This document shows, one piece after another, positions 34,173 through 45,152 of a stretch of DNA of 64,000 nucleotides. The translations under genes were made by a program, and so were the position numbers. How positions within the stretch are numbered: the first letter of the stretch is position 1; each line of letters starts with the position of its first letter. The notes below the pieces were generated by a model. The model did not search any database. It saw only the letters and a list, made by a program, of their open reading frames with translations, and was not told the DNA's origin. Source of the stretch: Trichostrongylus colubriformis (lineage: Eukaryota; Nematoda; Chromadorea; Rhabditida; Trichostrongylidae); NCBI GenBank assembly GCA_963978905.1, contig OZ022257.1, positions 46,076,203 to 46,140,202 on the forward strand. Direction: 5' to 3'.

Positions 34173-37100
34173 TTAGGTGCATGCCGGAGTTTGCGTTCGG
34201 ATGACATCCTTCAATGGTTCCACTCGCACATTTTCGAGAACAGCATCTCGCTTTGACTGATCAAAAGATGTCACCATCATTTTGGTATTCCACGTTACTA
34301 TCGGCTTCAGTTCTTCTGCTTTATCTCCCCTAAATGGACAAAGTTCGTAGAAAGCTAAAAATATTTAATGAAGTGAATTTCGGGTGGGGATGTGCACCCT
34401 TATGTTAGAATTTCGCACCGCGGCGTGTCACAAGTGAAGAAATGCGGACGAGCTGAAAGCTCCGTGTTGGTGGGTCTCGAAGCGATTACAAGTCAACTGC
34501 GTATCGCGCCCCTAGCATTAGCGTGTGATTGTTCTAAGACCCAACTACTGCGATGCGCATAGCTCGTACACGCCGCTCGTCGTCGTGCGAGATCCTGACA
34601 TAAGGGTACACACCCAAGGGCATTCACCTGGATCCCACCACCCGCGCCCTAGCTCGCACGCATGCCGCGACCCGAAACCCTGACGTGGGATGAACATCCT
34701 TGTCTCACTCCAAATGCCAGCAGAAGCTCTTATAGAAACCAAAAGGTTTGTGGCGTACATGTTTTCGATGGGGTCTTCCATCAGATTTATTACTGTCTTC
34801 ACAGTGTCGCCTATGATCAGCTCCCTGTAACAACGACCAATATGCATATTTCTTGTAGCAAGGCCTTTTACTTTTCATATTCATTAATTTCAAAATGAAT
34901 TACCTGGTGAAGAATTTATCCAGTTTCTTATACGAATCGACTTCCGAGTATGGATCGAATTTGTTTCTGGCCAACGAGTTTGACACGATATTAAACGTAC
35001 CATCGAGTACCTGGATTTTGAGGTTGATTTGAAGGCACTGATCCGCGGATTTTCGAGCACGATTACACGTTTTCCGATACGTTGTTGAAGTCGTTCAATT
35101 TGGATTGCAGGTATGTAGAGTATTCTGTTTATTATGCTTATTTAGACAAAAAAAAAACATGGCAACATCGCAACTTTGCACAGTCATAGAGCGTCAAACA
35201 CCAGCCGGGCACTGATCGCGACGCGCGACGGTCGCACAGTCGCGGTCGGTGTCGCGTGCAAAAGTGGGTGCTTCTAGGGGTGTGGACGGAGGGTTCTATG
35301 AACAGTGTCTGTTGACTTGCACTTCAACGGAACACTTTCCAGCTTGGGGTAATATTTTTACTTGAGGCCTCCTTTATGCTAGAGCTTATGGCCAAGGCGA
35401 TCCAATGACTCATAATTCAACTTTTGCCTACACTATTTATCAATTATCATAAAGCTATGCAGTGAAAAAAGATAGCTCTATATTTCACATTGTGCTGCTA
35501 TGCTACTGTTGCTAGACAGATGTTGTATGTTCTGGCGAGTGGTCGTTTGAGAACCTCATTCAGCACTGTGACAATGCCTTTAGTACTCCCAGAATGTACA
35601 TCTCACTCTTATCTGAGATCCACATTAGTCGAATGAATTTCCGTTGCGGGTGTGACACGACTGGCACTCCTTGCATGCATACACAACAACGACGTCACCC
35701 TCTTTTCAAGAGTTAAATTTGCTAGATAACGGAAAACAGAAATTCACCTTCTCAATCAATTCTCTGTCTATAGGCAAGTCTTCCTCATTTGGCTCCTCCT
35801 CTTCCCTACAAATCCACTGAGTAGAGAGGCTTTCAAGACTATGGATCGTGATCAGGGGAGCAGTCAAGAAAATATCAAAGGCAATACATAGTAGAGATAG
35901 TTTGAGTGGAATATGAAAAGGTTGTTCAACGTTTTAGTTAAGGTACTTACCATACGAAGTTAAGAAAAAACGGAATGAAACTCAAAAACTGGATCCGAAA
36001 AAGGGTGAGCCACGTTAACGAGGGACGAGCCATCCTAATACATTTGGCATCTGTTGAAAACTCAGGACGTTCATTTTAACTGGAAGTTTTGCCACACGTA
36101 GTCTTTCTAAGAACGCAGCTTTCATTTGGATGGTACACTTTAGGAATTTTCATCACTCAATCAGCCCTTGCACTGCTTCGAGAGGGGTAGGGAGAAAGAG
36201 GAAGATAGAAAGAAATGATGGTCGAGCATTTGAGGTCAGGAGAGATAATCGGTCGAGAGCCCCGTATTGAAAGCGCTACGTTGTGGTCTGTGTTCGCATC
36301 TCCCGCACATCTATACGAACTGCGACGCCAGTGGTCCGTTTGAGAACGAGGCGAAACAAATCAATCTCCTCCTGAAGAAAATCCAAAAATATACAGATAC
36401 TGATCTTCTTCTTTTTCTGACCTCTTCACGTTGCTCGCTGTAGGAGATGTAATTTCTTGTCTTGTAGGGCGTATTTCATTCATTCATGATGATGTGAAAC
36501 ATGTGAAACAACAAGCAGCAGCAAGCAAGTGAAACAGTGAATGGGAGAGTAGTGAAAGGGTCCCAAACAGATGCTCGTGAAATAATCTATTGAATTTACA
36601 CTCGACTTCTTACAATTAGCAGGGTGTCGTGTGTGCGACCTAACAAGCTGCAAACGCTACGGTACATACAGTAGCGCTCAGAAGTCTTCGGCCAAAACTT
36701 TTTCATCATAACTTTTTTCTACTTGACCAAATTTGACAAAATTTTAATATGTAGTGCCTGAAACTATTGCCATCATTTCCTTCTATGTACTTGAGTGTCG
36801 CTTGACTCTTTTCATGGTTTTTTACGAGAATTTACCAAGACCATGGAAAAAAGTAAAAGGCTAGGTCAAGAAAAACGGCTTTCTTTACAGAAACAAATGT
36901 GCAAGCCTCAAAGAACATTAATATTTTGTAGAAAGACCACGACTTTTGATGACAGCGGCACAACGGGACGGCATAGCAATGGCACTCCAAAAACAAAAAA
37001 TTTCATATAACCACGTAACCTATACCGTTGAGCGCCAAAATAGTATATTTAGTATGCAGTGTCTCCAAGTACAAAACTCTAAAATTTCTCTTAGATCGGT

Positions 37101-38593
37101 CCAGCCGCAAAAAAGTTACAAGTGAAAAACCCAAGTGAAAGATCATTTCGCCGAGGACTTTTGAGCGCTACTGAAGGTCTCACCGTATGCCCAAATTGCT
37201 CCTCCGATGTCTCTGATGTAGACCAGACACGTCACGATTTTGAGTCGTCGAAGTGCTTGGAAATTCCTCAGACATAGCGCAGAGAGATGTGAAGACTGAT
37301 GGATCCTCTGTACCTCATATCATAATGGCGAGTGACACATAGCAGAATATAGCACATATGTAGTGACACATGATCAAGGGCCGGCGCGGTCATGGAAGTC
37401 ATGCTTATGGAACGACCCTTACTCCCTGATCTGATCGTTTCCCCGAATCGAAGCAGCAACAGAGCAGACCGATGAAAGATTAGATTTAGCTTTTTAACTC
37501 AGGTCAAGCAGAGAGGAGGAGGAATACTCGGTAAGTAGGCCACTCCGAGAGGGCACAGGAGAGTGCAGAAAAACGGAACTCAGGGCCGAGAGTTGGAATC
37601 AAGTATACGACTTTTGTAACTCAGCAGCCGGCGACTTGGAAAGATATCATGAAGTATGTTGTCAGTCAAGAGCCTTGTATTGGATTAGCCAAAGATAGCC
37701 TCTAAATTTTCTAAATAACCAAGTGACCACGTGAATAGCCATACACTGAACGCTTCCACGCTTCCATTATTGAGTGCTATGAACACGACCTAGTCAGCAA
37801 AAAAATGCAAACTTACTCCGGAATAATCCAAAATGGTATTCCTTGTTTCAAAGGATTGAGGGAGTGGTTGCCTTTTTTCTCAGTTACAACTTCCTCTGAA
37901 ATAGTAACGAATAAGCAAGTATTCGGAAAATGTGTCTTCGAAGTTTGCACAGCACACATTGTGGATACATATTAGTGAGGAACCCCTGAATGGTTAATGC
38001 AGTCGTGCCTCATCTGTGATTGGTCGTCATTTCCTGGGTGGTGGATGGTTCAAACAAAGGATAAAAGCAGATCATGATCATAACGGATATTTTTGTAATA
38101 CCATTTTTACTTGCGCCTAATCAGCAGCATGATAAGTCGAGTGGAGACGTGCGACGCTATGCGTGCGAGATAGAACGCCGTATGTAGTTGGGTCCCAAAA
38201 AGACAAAGGCAATCGCTTCAAGACTCAAGCTCATACGGCATTATGGCTTGTACGCTGGCGTGCGAAATCCTTGAAGCACATTCCTCGTAAAAATGACCGC
38301 AGGTTGGTCAGGGAAAAGCAATTTTTCGCTTCAAGGTAAGGGATACGCAGCAGAGGTGCTAGTGGGTTATTGCATTAGTCCTAACCATCTCGATGGACCC
38401 CCTCGCCCTTTCTATTGTGATCTGTGCGCGATGATAATTGCCAATTCACCACTTCGCCATTCGCTTTTAGTGCAAACTTTCTTCAAGTTTTTTTTTCGCA
38501 CATACCGTCTTCGGCTTCCAAGACCGTCTCTGCCAATGTTCGCTCATCTATTCCCACTGGTACACAAAATACTTCCTTGGACCTTGATGAAAA
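34173..38593 (-). CDS. unrecognised conserved-looking gene with frameshift
   Basis: Phase-linked exons: 38593-38506 (KEVFCVPVGIDERTLAETVL), 37895-37817 (NPLKQGIPFWIIPE), 35805-35748 (EEDLPIDRELIEK). Then about 35110-34904 (ERLQQRIGKRVIVLE, then ADQCLQINLKIQVLDGTFNI to KKLDKFFTR), 34824 to about 34735 (ELIIGDTVKTVINLMEDP) and the terminal exon 34329-34173 (ELKPIVTWNTKMMVTSFDQ to RTQTPACT and stop). The first three join perfectly, and 34904 joins 34824 in phase. Exon 4 is open in two frames that switch at the T-run 35050-35053, suggesting a 1-bp loss. The join of exons 3-4 and the 34824-exon donor are unresolved. No signal peptide or membrane segment is visible. Mixed charged composition with an acidic EEEEP patch suggests an intracellular protein. 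Family not recognised. Introns carry M1 and M4 repeats. Confidence 0.55.
34387..34615. mobile_element. MITE M1, full-length copy
   Basis: Ends GGGATGTGCACCCTTATGTT and the mirror of GGGTGTGTACCCTTATGTCA. About 229 bp, internally G+C-rich, with CGCCGCTCGTCGTCGTGCGA near the right end. It lies in an intron of the unrecognised minus-strand gene. A further fragment of similar sequence (GCTCGCACGCATGCCGCGA) flanks it at 34650-34690. Confidence 0.85.
36247..36680. repeat. dispersed repeat M4, inverted copy
   Basis: Begins AATCGGTCGAGAG and ends ACGGTACATACAGTAGCGCT. Contains TTCATTCATTCATGATGATG, AAGCAAGTGAAACAGTGAAT and TCTCCCGCACATCTATACGA, each the reverse complement of blocks in 24058-24411. 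About 430 bp, in an intron of the unrecognised minus-strand gene. Confidence 0.6.
38112..38276. repeat. degenerate M1 MITE
   Basis: Contains GACGTGCGACGCTATGCGTG and GTGCGAAATCC, with GGGTCCC in the middle as in other M1 members, but the CCCTTATGTCAGG termini are lost. In the intron between exons 38593-38506 and 37895-37817. Confidence 0.4.
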
Positions 38594-39657
38594 CTGTTGT
38601 CAATGAGAGATTCGTTCGACACTGTCAAGCAGTTCAAGACAAGATGGTGGGTTGTAAGAAAACTATTGCGACATTTTATCTATATCTTTCTGAAAAAATC
38701 CGGAAATTCATATCGACGTACACAAAAAAGGATCTCAGCACTATTAAAGGGTTAATTTTGATTGTTCCAATCTGTACGCATGTGATGAAAGCAATCTTTT
38801 CTTGAGAGCGCTTTAGTTGCACTTTTTTCCAGAATACCGCCAGATCTCTAACGCTGACGATATTGTCGTACAGGAGATTATCTCAGAAAGCTCATTTTGG
38901 TTTCATAGGCACTTGTATTTATTTTTATAGGTTTATAATTTTTAACATATCTATATATTTTATACATATTTATACATATTTCATATTTTTATACATGATT
39001 GTACTTTCAATTCGAAATACTATTTCTCTGAAAACAATAAGCTTCTTAAGGCAGGGTAAAGGGTAGCTCGGGCTGGATGTTGAAGATGAAAGTCGAGGTT
39101 TTTAATGGTACAAGTGAGGAATAAATTGTCGAAACCCCTTTCTATCCATTGCTTTCTAACGCGAGGGGGGGGGGGGCTACGTTAGCGAATGGGGCGGACC
39201 ATGTCAAAACAGGTGGCACTTTGGAACAAGACTGCTGCCACGAAGCAGCGCTTCCTCTCATCGGATATTTTACCTTTTTCTAGACTCGTAGCTTTTATTG
39301 TGATGAATCACTTGACGAGTTCTCATTACTCACACTACCCTTACTGCTGTCTTTTAGTACTTAATAGGCGGAGATGGTATGTGACAGGTGACGTGCATTC
39401 CCACTCTCATGGTGTGGGGATCGAATCTCGCATGAATACCTGTTCAGGCCGTCCAAGCATTCCATCCCGCCAGGGTAGATGGATTGGCAACAGACTTGTC
39501 CGCGCGGACAAAGGCTCGGGCCTATAGATAGGTTCTCTCTGCAAGTCATATTGTATGCATAGCCCAAATCGCACTCACATGCCATCACGACTTAGGATGG
39601 ATTTAGAAAGCTTAGTGTTTCTTACAAGGGATTGTCTAACGCCACAAACATTACCCT

Positions 39658-39824
39658 CATAATAAAGGTAATTTGAGTTTATAAAAGAAGTCATCTTACT
39701 ATCCACCTTAACTCATGTTCATTCATAGGTCCTTATGAATAATGTTTCCCTACCTATGAATGAACATGAGTTAAGGTGGATAGTAAGATGACTTCTTTTA
39801 TAAACTCAAATTACCTTTATTATG
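39658..39824. repeat. perfect 73-bp-arm palindrome
   Basis: Left arm 39658-39730 and right arm 39752-39824 are exact reverse complements by eye, separated by a 21-bp spacer. Arm ends: CATAATAAAGGTAATTTGAG outside and ATTCATAGGT inside. The flanks do not extend the symmetry. No other copy was seen in the window. Either a very young inverted duplication or MITE, or an assembly or replication artefact. Confidence 0.95.
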
Positions 39825-41171
39825 AATCAAGGCTCAATTTTATATGGAAGATAGGTGTCAACGGAAAAATGCAAAGGTGCCGAAACATTTTTCCACAACC
39901 TAATGGAAAAAGCTTCAAATTTACGGTAATCAGTGACAACACTAACCCTCGCCTTTGAGGCACGTCTTTTTTCGCTTTATGCTTGTCCCTTTTCTCTTTC
40001 ACTTGCCAATTCTTCCGTTTACCGAACCACGTCGCATATTTAGGGTTCGGCCGTATAGCAAGAAAATATGCTTTACGTTCGCCAAATCCCATTGACACAC
40101 CACGGCGACGTCGAGGAAATGACTAAAACAAGGGACACTTTACCTTTGTTTTTCCTTTATCTTTTTATTTTTCCTCGTTACTGTCCCCTTCAGAAAGAAA
40201 ATGATGTGCACAGTGATAAGAGACCATCGTTCGGTGCGCAGCACTATGGGGCAGAGGCGTGGGTTGAAGCTGAACCAGATATCCGGGCTAGCTAAGTCCT
40301 CCACCCTTCCAGGGTCAGGTAACTGGTTTTGGACTCTACTTGAAGGACGAAAACACATGCTTACACCGCCTGGTTCCCATAATTATCGTATGGTCCAAAT
40401 TGCTTCAACATGTCCATGGTTATTAAAAGAGAGTGGATGCATGGCGCATTCAAAAAGAGGGCACCTAGAATCTTCTTCCTTTATGCTTTACTGTTCCCTA
40501 TATTTCGCGTCACGATCCCGTATTTATTTAATGTTTTTTCTTATCTCTCCTGTGATTTTTCCGTTTATACTTGTCCTTTTTATTCCTCGCTTTTTTTCGT
40601 CCCTTCTTCATCCCGTTTTCCCATTTTTCCCCGAGTTCGCCATGCTCAATCCTTTGCAAATCTTTGAGCTAAAAAATATCGTTTCTTACATCATCTTCTC
40701 TACGAGAAGCGGCTCGAGACTTTGGGCGACAATCGTAGAGAACCTAAGAAAGCAATAAGATATTTCTCTCAAAGGGTCGAATGAAGGAGTAAGTGGATTG
40801 CTTTTGAGCTTGTATGTTCTACAAGAAACCTGGAGCTTTCGAAATTCCACCCAATTCTTCTCCTCTTGCCTTGCGACTTCCCTGAAATCTATTTCGAATG
40901 TTTTCCTATTTTATAGTCACCTTTTCCTCTACTATCAGCTGGCTGGAACGTTGTCCCGCCCTTGCACGCAACTCGCCCGACTGATAAATTGCAGAACGAC
41001 ACGCCGTGTTGCGATAAGTCGTGGGGTCGTGATAAGACCGTAGAAGCCGCGCTTTTTCAATGCGAGTTTCGCTACACATCACCTCTTCTGATGTAAAAGG
41101 TTTGCTTTCCGAGAACATGTGTTCCCAGTTCTCACTTTCCCATCACCCATCCTGGTGCCTTCAAGAGGAAA
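39825..41171. other. no confident gene
   Basis: The segment 40560-40640 is strongly pyrimidine-rich on the plus strand, so its apparent open frame of about 185 codons (40201-40758) has low-complexity composition and no recognisable domain. The rest is unique A+T-rich sequence. Confidence 0.35.
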
Positions 41172-41401
41172 GGGGGTGTGCCCTTATGTCAGGATTTCGC
41201 ACCGCGGCATGTCGCAAGTGAAGCAATGCGAACGAGCTAAAGGAGCCAGTGTTGGGTCGAGAAACGATTACGAGACAACTGCGTATCGCGGCATTGTCGG
41301 GAACAGCTCTAAGACCGACTACCGCGACGCGCATAGCTCGCACGTACTGCGTCGCACGTCGCTCGTCGTCGTGCGAATTCCTGACATAAGGGTACACACC
41401 C
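41172..41401. mobile_element. MITE M1, best-preserved copy
   Basis: Ends GGGTGTGCCCTTATGTCAGG and the mirror of GGGTGTGTACCCTTATGTCA. Internal ACGTACTGCGTCGCACGTCG and GCTCGTCGTCGTGCGAA form a second, inner self-complementary region with the left side. About 230 bp, no coding capacity. Confidence 0.87.
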
Positions 41402-41958
41402 AGAGAAAAGAGGCTGGTGATGGCTTGATAAGTGCGGCATGAGCATCTAGCAGCTAACTACTACAAGAAGCTGCCCTTAACCGTTTTCTCTGTGAAGCCT
41501 TTTCGACATACAACACGAGCAATATGTAGTATCCACCCGCGAAAACTACCTGGCATCAGCACGCTTCTTCATTTTCGCTCTAGCGAGCTCCATTTGTTTC
41601 TTGTCCAGTTCATGGGGTGTAGCCTTTTTGACTAAATTTTACATCATAACGTACGAGAAATAAGTAAAACAACCTTGTCAATAGCTCCCACCATGCTTTT
41701 TGATATAACGTAGGAAAAACATTATTCACTTACTCTAAACGTGTACCATTAGGTCAGATGCGGCGTCGCAGCAACATTGCGACTTGCCGCGCGCGACATA
41801 TTTGCGCGGGAGTTGGGACGATCTACCAACTCATGCCCATCGATGCCCATCAAATGTGTCATCGCGTGGAGAACGGCAATTTTGACAGAGTACCACACTC
41901 GTGAGATCTTGCAAAGCAGTCGCGGTTATCTACGAGTTTATTGCTATCACAGAATAAG

Positions 41959-42916
41959 GTCATGTTCACACATTATGGCTGCCCTTGCGTTTCAAGCGAT
42001 TAGGCAATTAGGCGAATGAGCAAAATAAGTAAGATACAACCGTTTCATCGACTAGGCAATAAGGCGAAAAGAAATAGGTACCTATCGATCAAGTGATCAG
42101 GCGGAGAATAAGACACGTATGAATGATAAGTAATCGTCGCATCGAGTACGTGTAGCCTTAGGCCGCGTTCATACTTTGCGTAACCGACGCCGACACCGGC
42201 GGCGACGGCGTCAAAACAATGTGCTCCGCGTCGTCGTCGGTGGCAAGCAAATGATTTCGCCGCCGTCGCCGCAGGTGCCGGCGTCGGTTTGCAAAGTATG
42301 CACGCGGCCTCATGTCAAATTTTCGCTTTGCGACGTCGCACTCGCGGCGCCATCAGCACAACTTGCCGCAGATGGTTGGAATCCCGCTCAAGACGCAATG
42401 GACTGGTACCGCGAGGGCCTTCTGAAGAGATAGCTCTTTTCCACGATAGCTGTAAATGCTGTCCCTGTCGACTCGTTTATTTGATTGCATGTTTGAGTAT
42501 TATTTCTTTGTAAGCTTCAGCGTAAAACTTTGAAGAGAGTGTACGCAATGTAGCCATTCACTCGTGAAGAGATCAGCTCGCACTCGCCGCGCGCGGCCGC
42601 GCGAAAAATCTCATAAGGCCACGCACCGGTCGTCCCTCCTTCACCTCCTTTAGACCTGCGCTTTCGCACAAATGGGGTACGGTCCACAATTCGCGATTCA
42701 GGCGGAAAGGATAAGATACGTACCGATTAGGTGAATGATACGCCTGAAATGGGTGATTCAGGCGATCGCGCGATAGCCTGAACCATTTGATCGATATGTA
42801 TCTTCTTCCTTCCGCTGAGATTCAGGCGATCGTACGATCACCTATTAGTCAATCGATTTGTATCTTTTTCTTTCCGCCTGAATCACGCAATCGCCTGAAT
42901 CGCAAAGTATGAACGC
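41959..42916. mobile_element. composite element with GCGTTCATACTTTGC-type ends and a nested M2
   Basis: The left end AGGTCATGTTCACACATTAT and the right end GCAAAGTATGAACGCGATCG are inverted relatives of the M2 terminus. Near each end are repeated words GATTAGGC/GATTCAGGCGATCG and GATCGATATGTATCTT. A complete M2 element (42166-42312) is nested inside, and 42318-42412 matches one arm of the 10605-11190 repeat. So at least three insertion events are stacked here. No transposase seen. Confidence 0.6.
42166..42312. mobile_element. MITE M2, near-perfect GC palindrome
   Basis: Ends GGCCGCGTTCATACTTTGCG and the mirror (TTTGCAAAGTATGCACGCGGCC, to 42312). The inner part GACGCCGACACCGGCGGCGA is mirrored by GCCGTCGCCGCAGGTGCCGGCGTC-like sequence. 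About 147 bp and able to form one long hairpin. Related copies: 20225-20392, 20946-21029, 58206-58385. Confidence 0.8.
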
Positions 42917-43155
42917 GATCGAACTAGAGACAGGCTGCACAAACTTACCTTTTTCACTGCGATCTTCACACTCCATTGCGCTCTACTGAAGAGTGAAGAT
43001 TATTGGCAAAATAGCAAACTATGAAGTATGAGTGTATTTGATTAGCAGTGGCCATAGTTTTCAATTGTGGGCTAATGAATAGTTGAAAAGGAGCACATCC
43101 CCTGCATTTCTAGTGCCTCACAATGCTCGAAGTATGCTTCTCTACCTTGACGTAG

Positions 43156-43226
43156 GAATTGTCTACAAAGGATCTTCTGGAGCAATATTTTGAAGGAAAA
43201 CCGAAAGTGAAGATGGAAGATGCAGT
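43156..43226 (+). CDS. orphan exon candidate
   Basis: A 71-nt open segment between a GACGTAG acceptor and a GTAAGT donor, reading ELSTKDLLEQYFEGKPKV then KMEDA. The amphipathic, charged composition looks protein-coding, and the donor is strong. No neighbour exon could be joined at a reasonable intron length. Low confidence. Confidence 0.25.
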
Positions 43227-44115
43227 GTAAGTTTCTGTATCTTTGCGACAGATTGCAAATGCAGCTCACCGATAACTCGTTAGCAAATTGAGGAAATAGT
43301 AGGAAACGATTGTGGAACGAGTATATCAATCAATGAATCACACTTGAAGGAAGACATTGTTTATTCCAAATGATAAGGATAGTGTGAGCTTATCCCACTA
43401 TATCATTTCCTCTGATCGATATCCATGTATCCCACAGGGTCTTCTTCAATTGAAGTCCTTGCATCCCGCACATCCTTCTTCAAATTCGTTTTTAAACGTC
43501 TTTTTGAAAAAACTCATTGCTGGCAAAAACAATAAAAACAGAAAACGCTGACTAGGAGCCTACATAAGAAAGGACTAAAATTGTGTGCTTAGGATAAGCG
43601 AAGACTGCGAACCTGAACTTCCGTGAGATTTTGAACTCTAACTACATTCAAGGCAAGAAGTTCAATCCAGTTGGAAAAGGATTGATTTGAATCTCTAAAA
43701 TGTGACAAATTCAACTTCAATCTTAACAAAATGGCAGGATTTTTTACGAGCATGTGGCCGCTAACCAGATCTGTCTAGATCATAGATTCTTTAGTTAATC
43801 ACTCCAAACAATCACTATCAAGGAGCCACTTTGGTCCATATTCATCTATTGAGATCTAATAAAGGGGTCCTTCATACCTTCTGCCACGATAGTTTATTGA
43901 ACAGATCGATCACGAGCGACCTCGAATTTGGGTAACTAAAGTAGGACTGATGTGCGACTATGATTGATATAAGAAGCGAGACAAGATTAATATACAAGAT
44001 CAATTAAGTGATCAAATAGGAGTATATTGAATATGATACGCTTGAAATATCGCAAAAGAGTAAATTGAGACTAGAAGGCAGCGACTAAGAGCAGTGAACA
44101 AAATAGCGACATGTA

Positions 44116-45152
44116 TTGGGTCATTCCATAAGTAGTGTCGGTTTTTTCCAAGCAAAAAAATTTTGCCATAAAATCACAAGTTTTCGCAGCATATCATATA
44201 TCATTCGGAAGAAAATTTTCTGCTCTACAAAACGACATGTTCAGTTTCCGAGTATGTTAGAATGGCGCCGACATTTAGGCTGGCGAAGAGGTAGGTCCAG
44301 CAGACAAAAATTGGCCCAACCAGCAATCAATTAAAACACTATATTTTATTGAGGAAAACTGAACAATCATGTGTTCCGTACTTAGCCCCAACCTCTCCTG
44401 CAAGCTCCACCAACTGGTTACTTGGAAAGTCAGGTGCCTCTTTTTTCACATTTAGTTTTTCCGCCACAACTCGGTGATTTAAGACAGTTTCTCCGAACCA
44501 AAGCAAGAAAATTTTCCCAACCAAGCAGTTGTAAGAGTGGTGAATTGTTAAGAAGAGGTGGTGGGTAGGAACAGGGAAATATCACTGACCGGATTCCTTA
44601 ACTTTCTTATGGAAAAAATAAATTGTGAAAAATGTTAACAGGACTCCTATCACATGATATTAAAACTCGATCCGAATCGCAGCCAAAATAAACTAGAAAG
44701 GTGTTTTCGATATAGCAGAAAAAAGTTCTTCGAAGTGGTTCATAAAACAACTCTAAGCAAGGAGTTTGAAAAAAAAGTTTCATTTTGAATAAGTCTGGGT
44801 GCTTCCGAAAAAGAGATTTTAGAAAAAGAACGACACGACTTCTTGATCAACTAAATATTGGAAATTGTAGAAGAGTTCAGGTCTAAGTAAGGAACACATG
44901 ATTGGTTAATTATCTTCAAGTAAAATATAGTGTTTCGATTGATTGCCGGTTTGGCCAATTTTTGTCGGCTGGACCTACCTCTTCGCCAGCCTAAATGTCG
45001 GCCTCATTCTAACAAACTCAGAAATTAAACATGTTATTTTGTAGGGCAGGAAAACCTCTTTCGAATGATATATGACATGCTGCAAAAACTTGTAATTTCA
45101 TAGGGAAAATTTATGCTTAAAAAAAAATAACATTACTTATGGAATGACCCAA
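44116..45152. mobile_element. 1.04-kb long-TIR element with TA target site
   Basis: Ends TTGGGTCATTCCATAAGTAG (44116) and the mirror at 45152 are flanked by TA on both sides. The terminal inverted repeats run about 220 bp and include GGCTGGCGAAGAGGTAGGTC mirrored at 44975-44995. Each TIR contains a GGAAGAAAATTTTCTGCTCT/ACAAAA hairpin module like that of the 5943 foldback. The unique middle (about 600 bp) has only a 61-codon minus-strand ORF (44524-44339) without a recognised domain. A non-autonomous Tc1/mariner-superfamily element is the best reading. Confidence 0.88.

Noticed and set aside
38293..38805. 170-codon open frame on the plus strand
   Set aside because: It lies opposite a minus-strand exon (38593-38506) that links in phase to further exons; composition and lack of splice support argue against the plus frame.
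39361..39588. tRNA B-box-like word GATTCGATCCCC on the minus strand near 39420
   Set aside because: No A-box at proper spacing and no cloverleaf; chance match.
40201..40758. 185-codon plus-strand open frame
   Set aside because: Its second half is a pyrimidine-rich tract giving a Phe/Leu/Ser/Pro-rich sequence; no domain.
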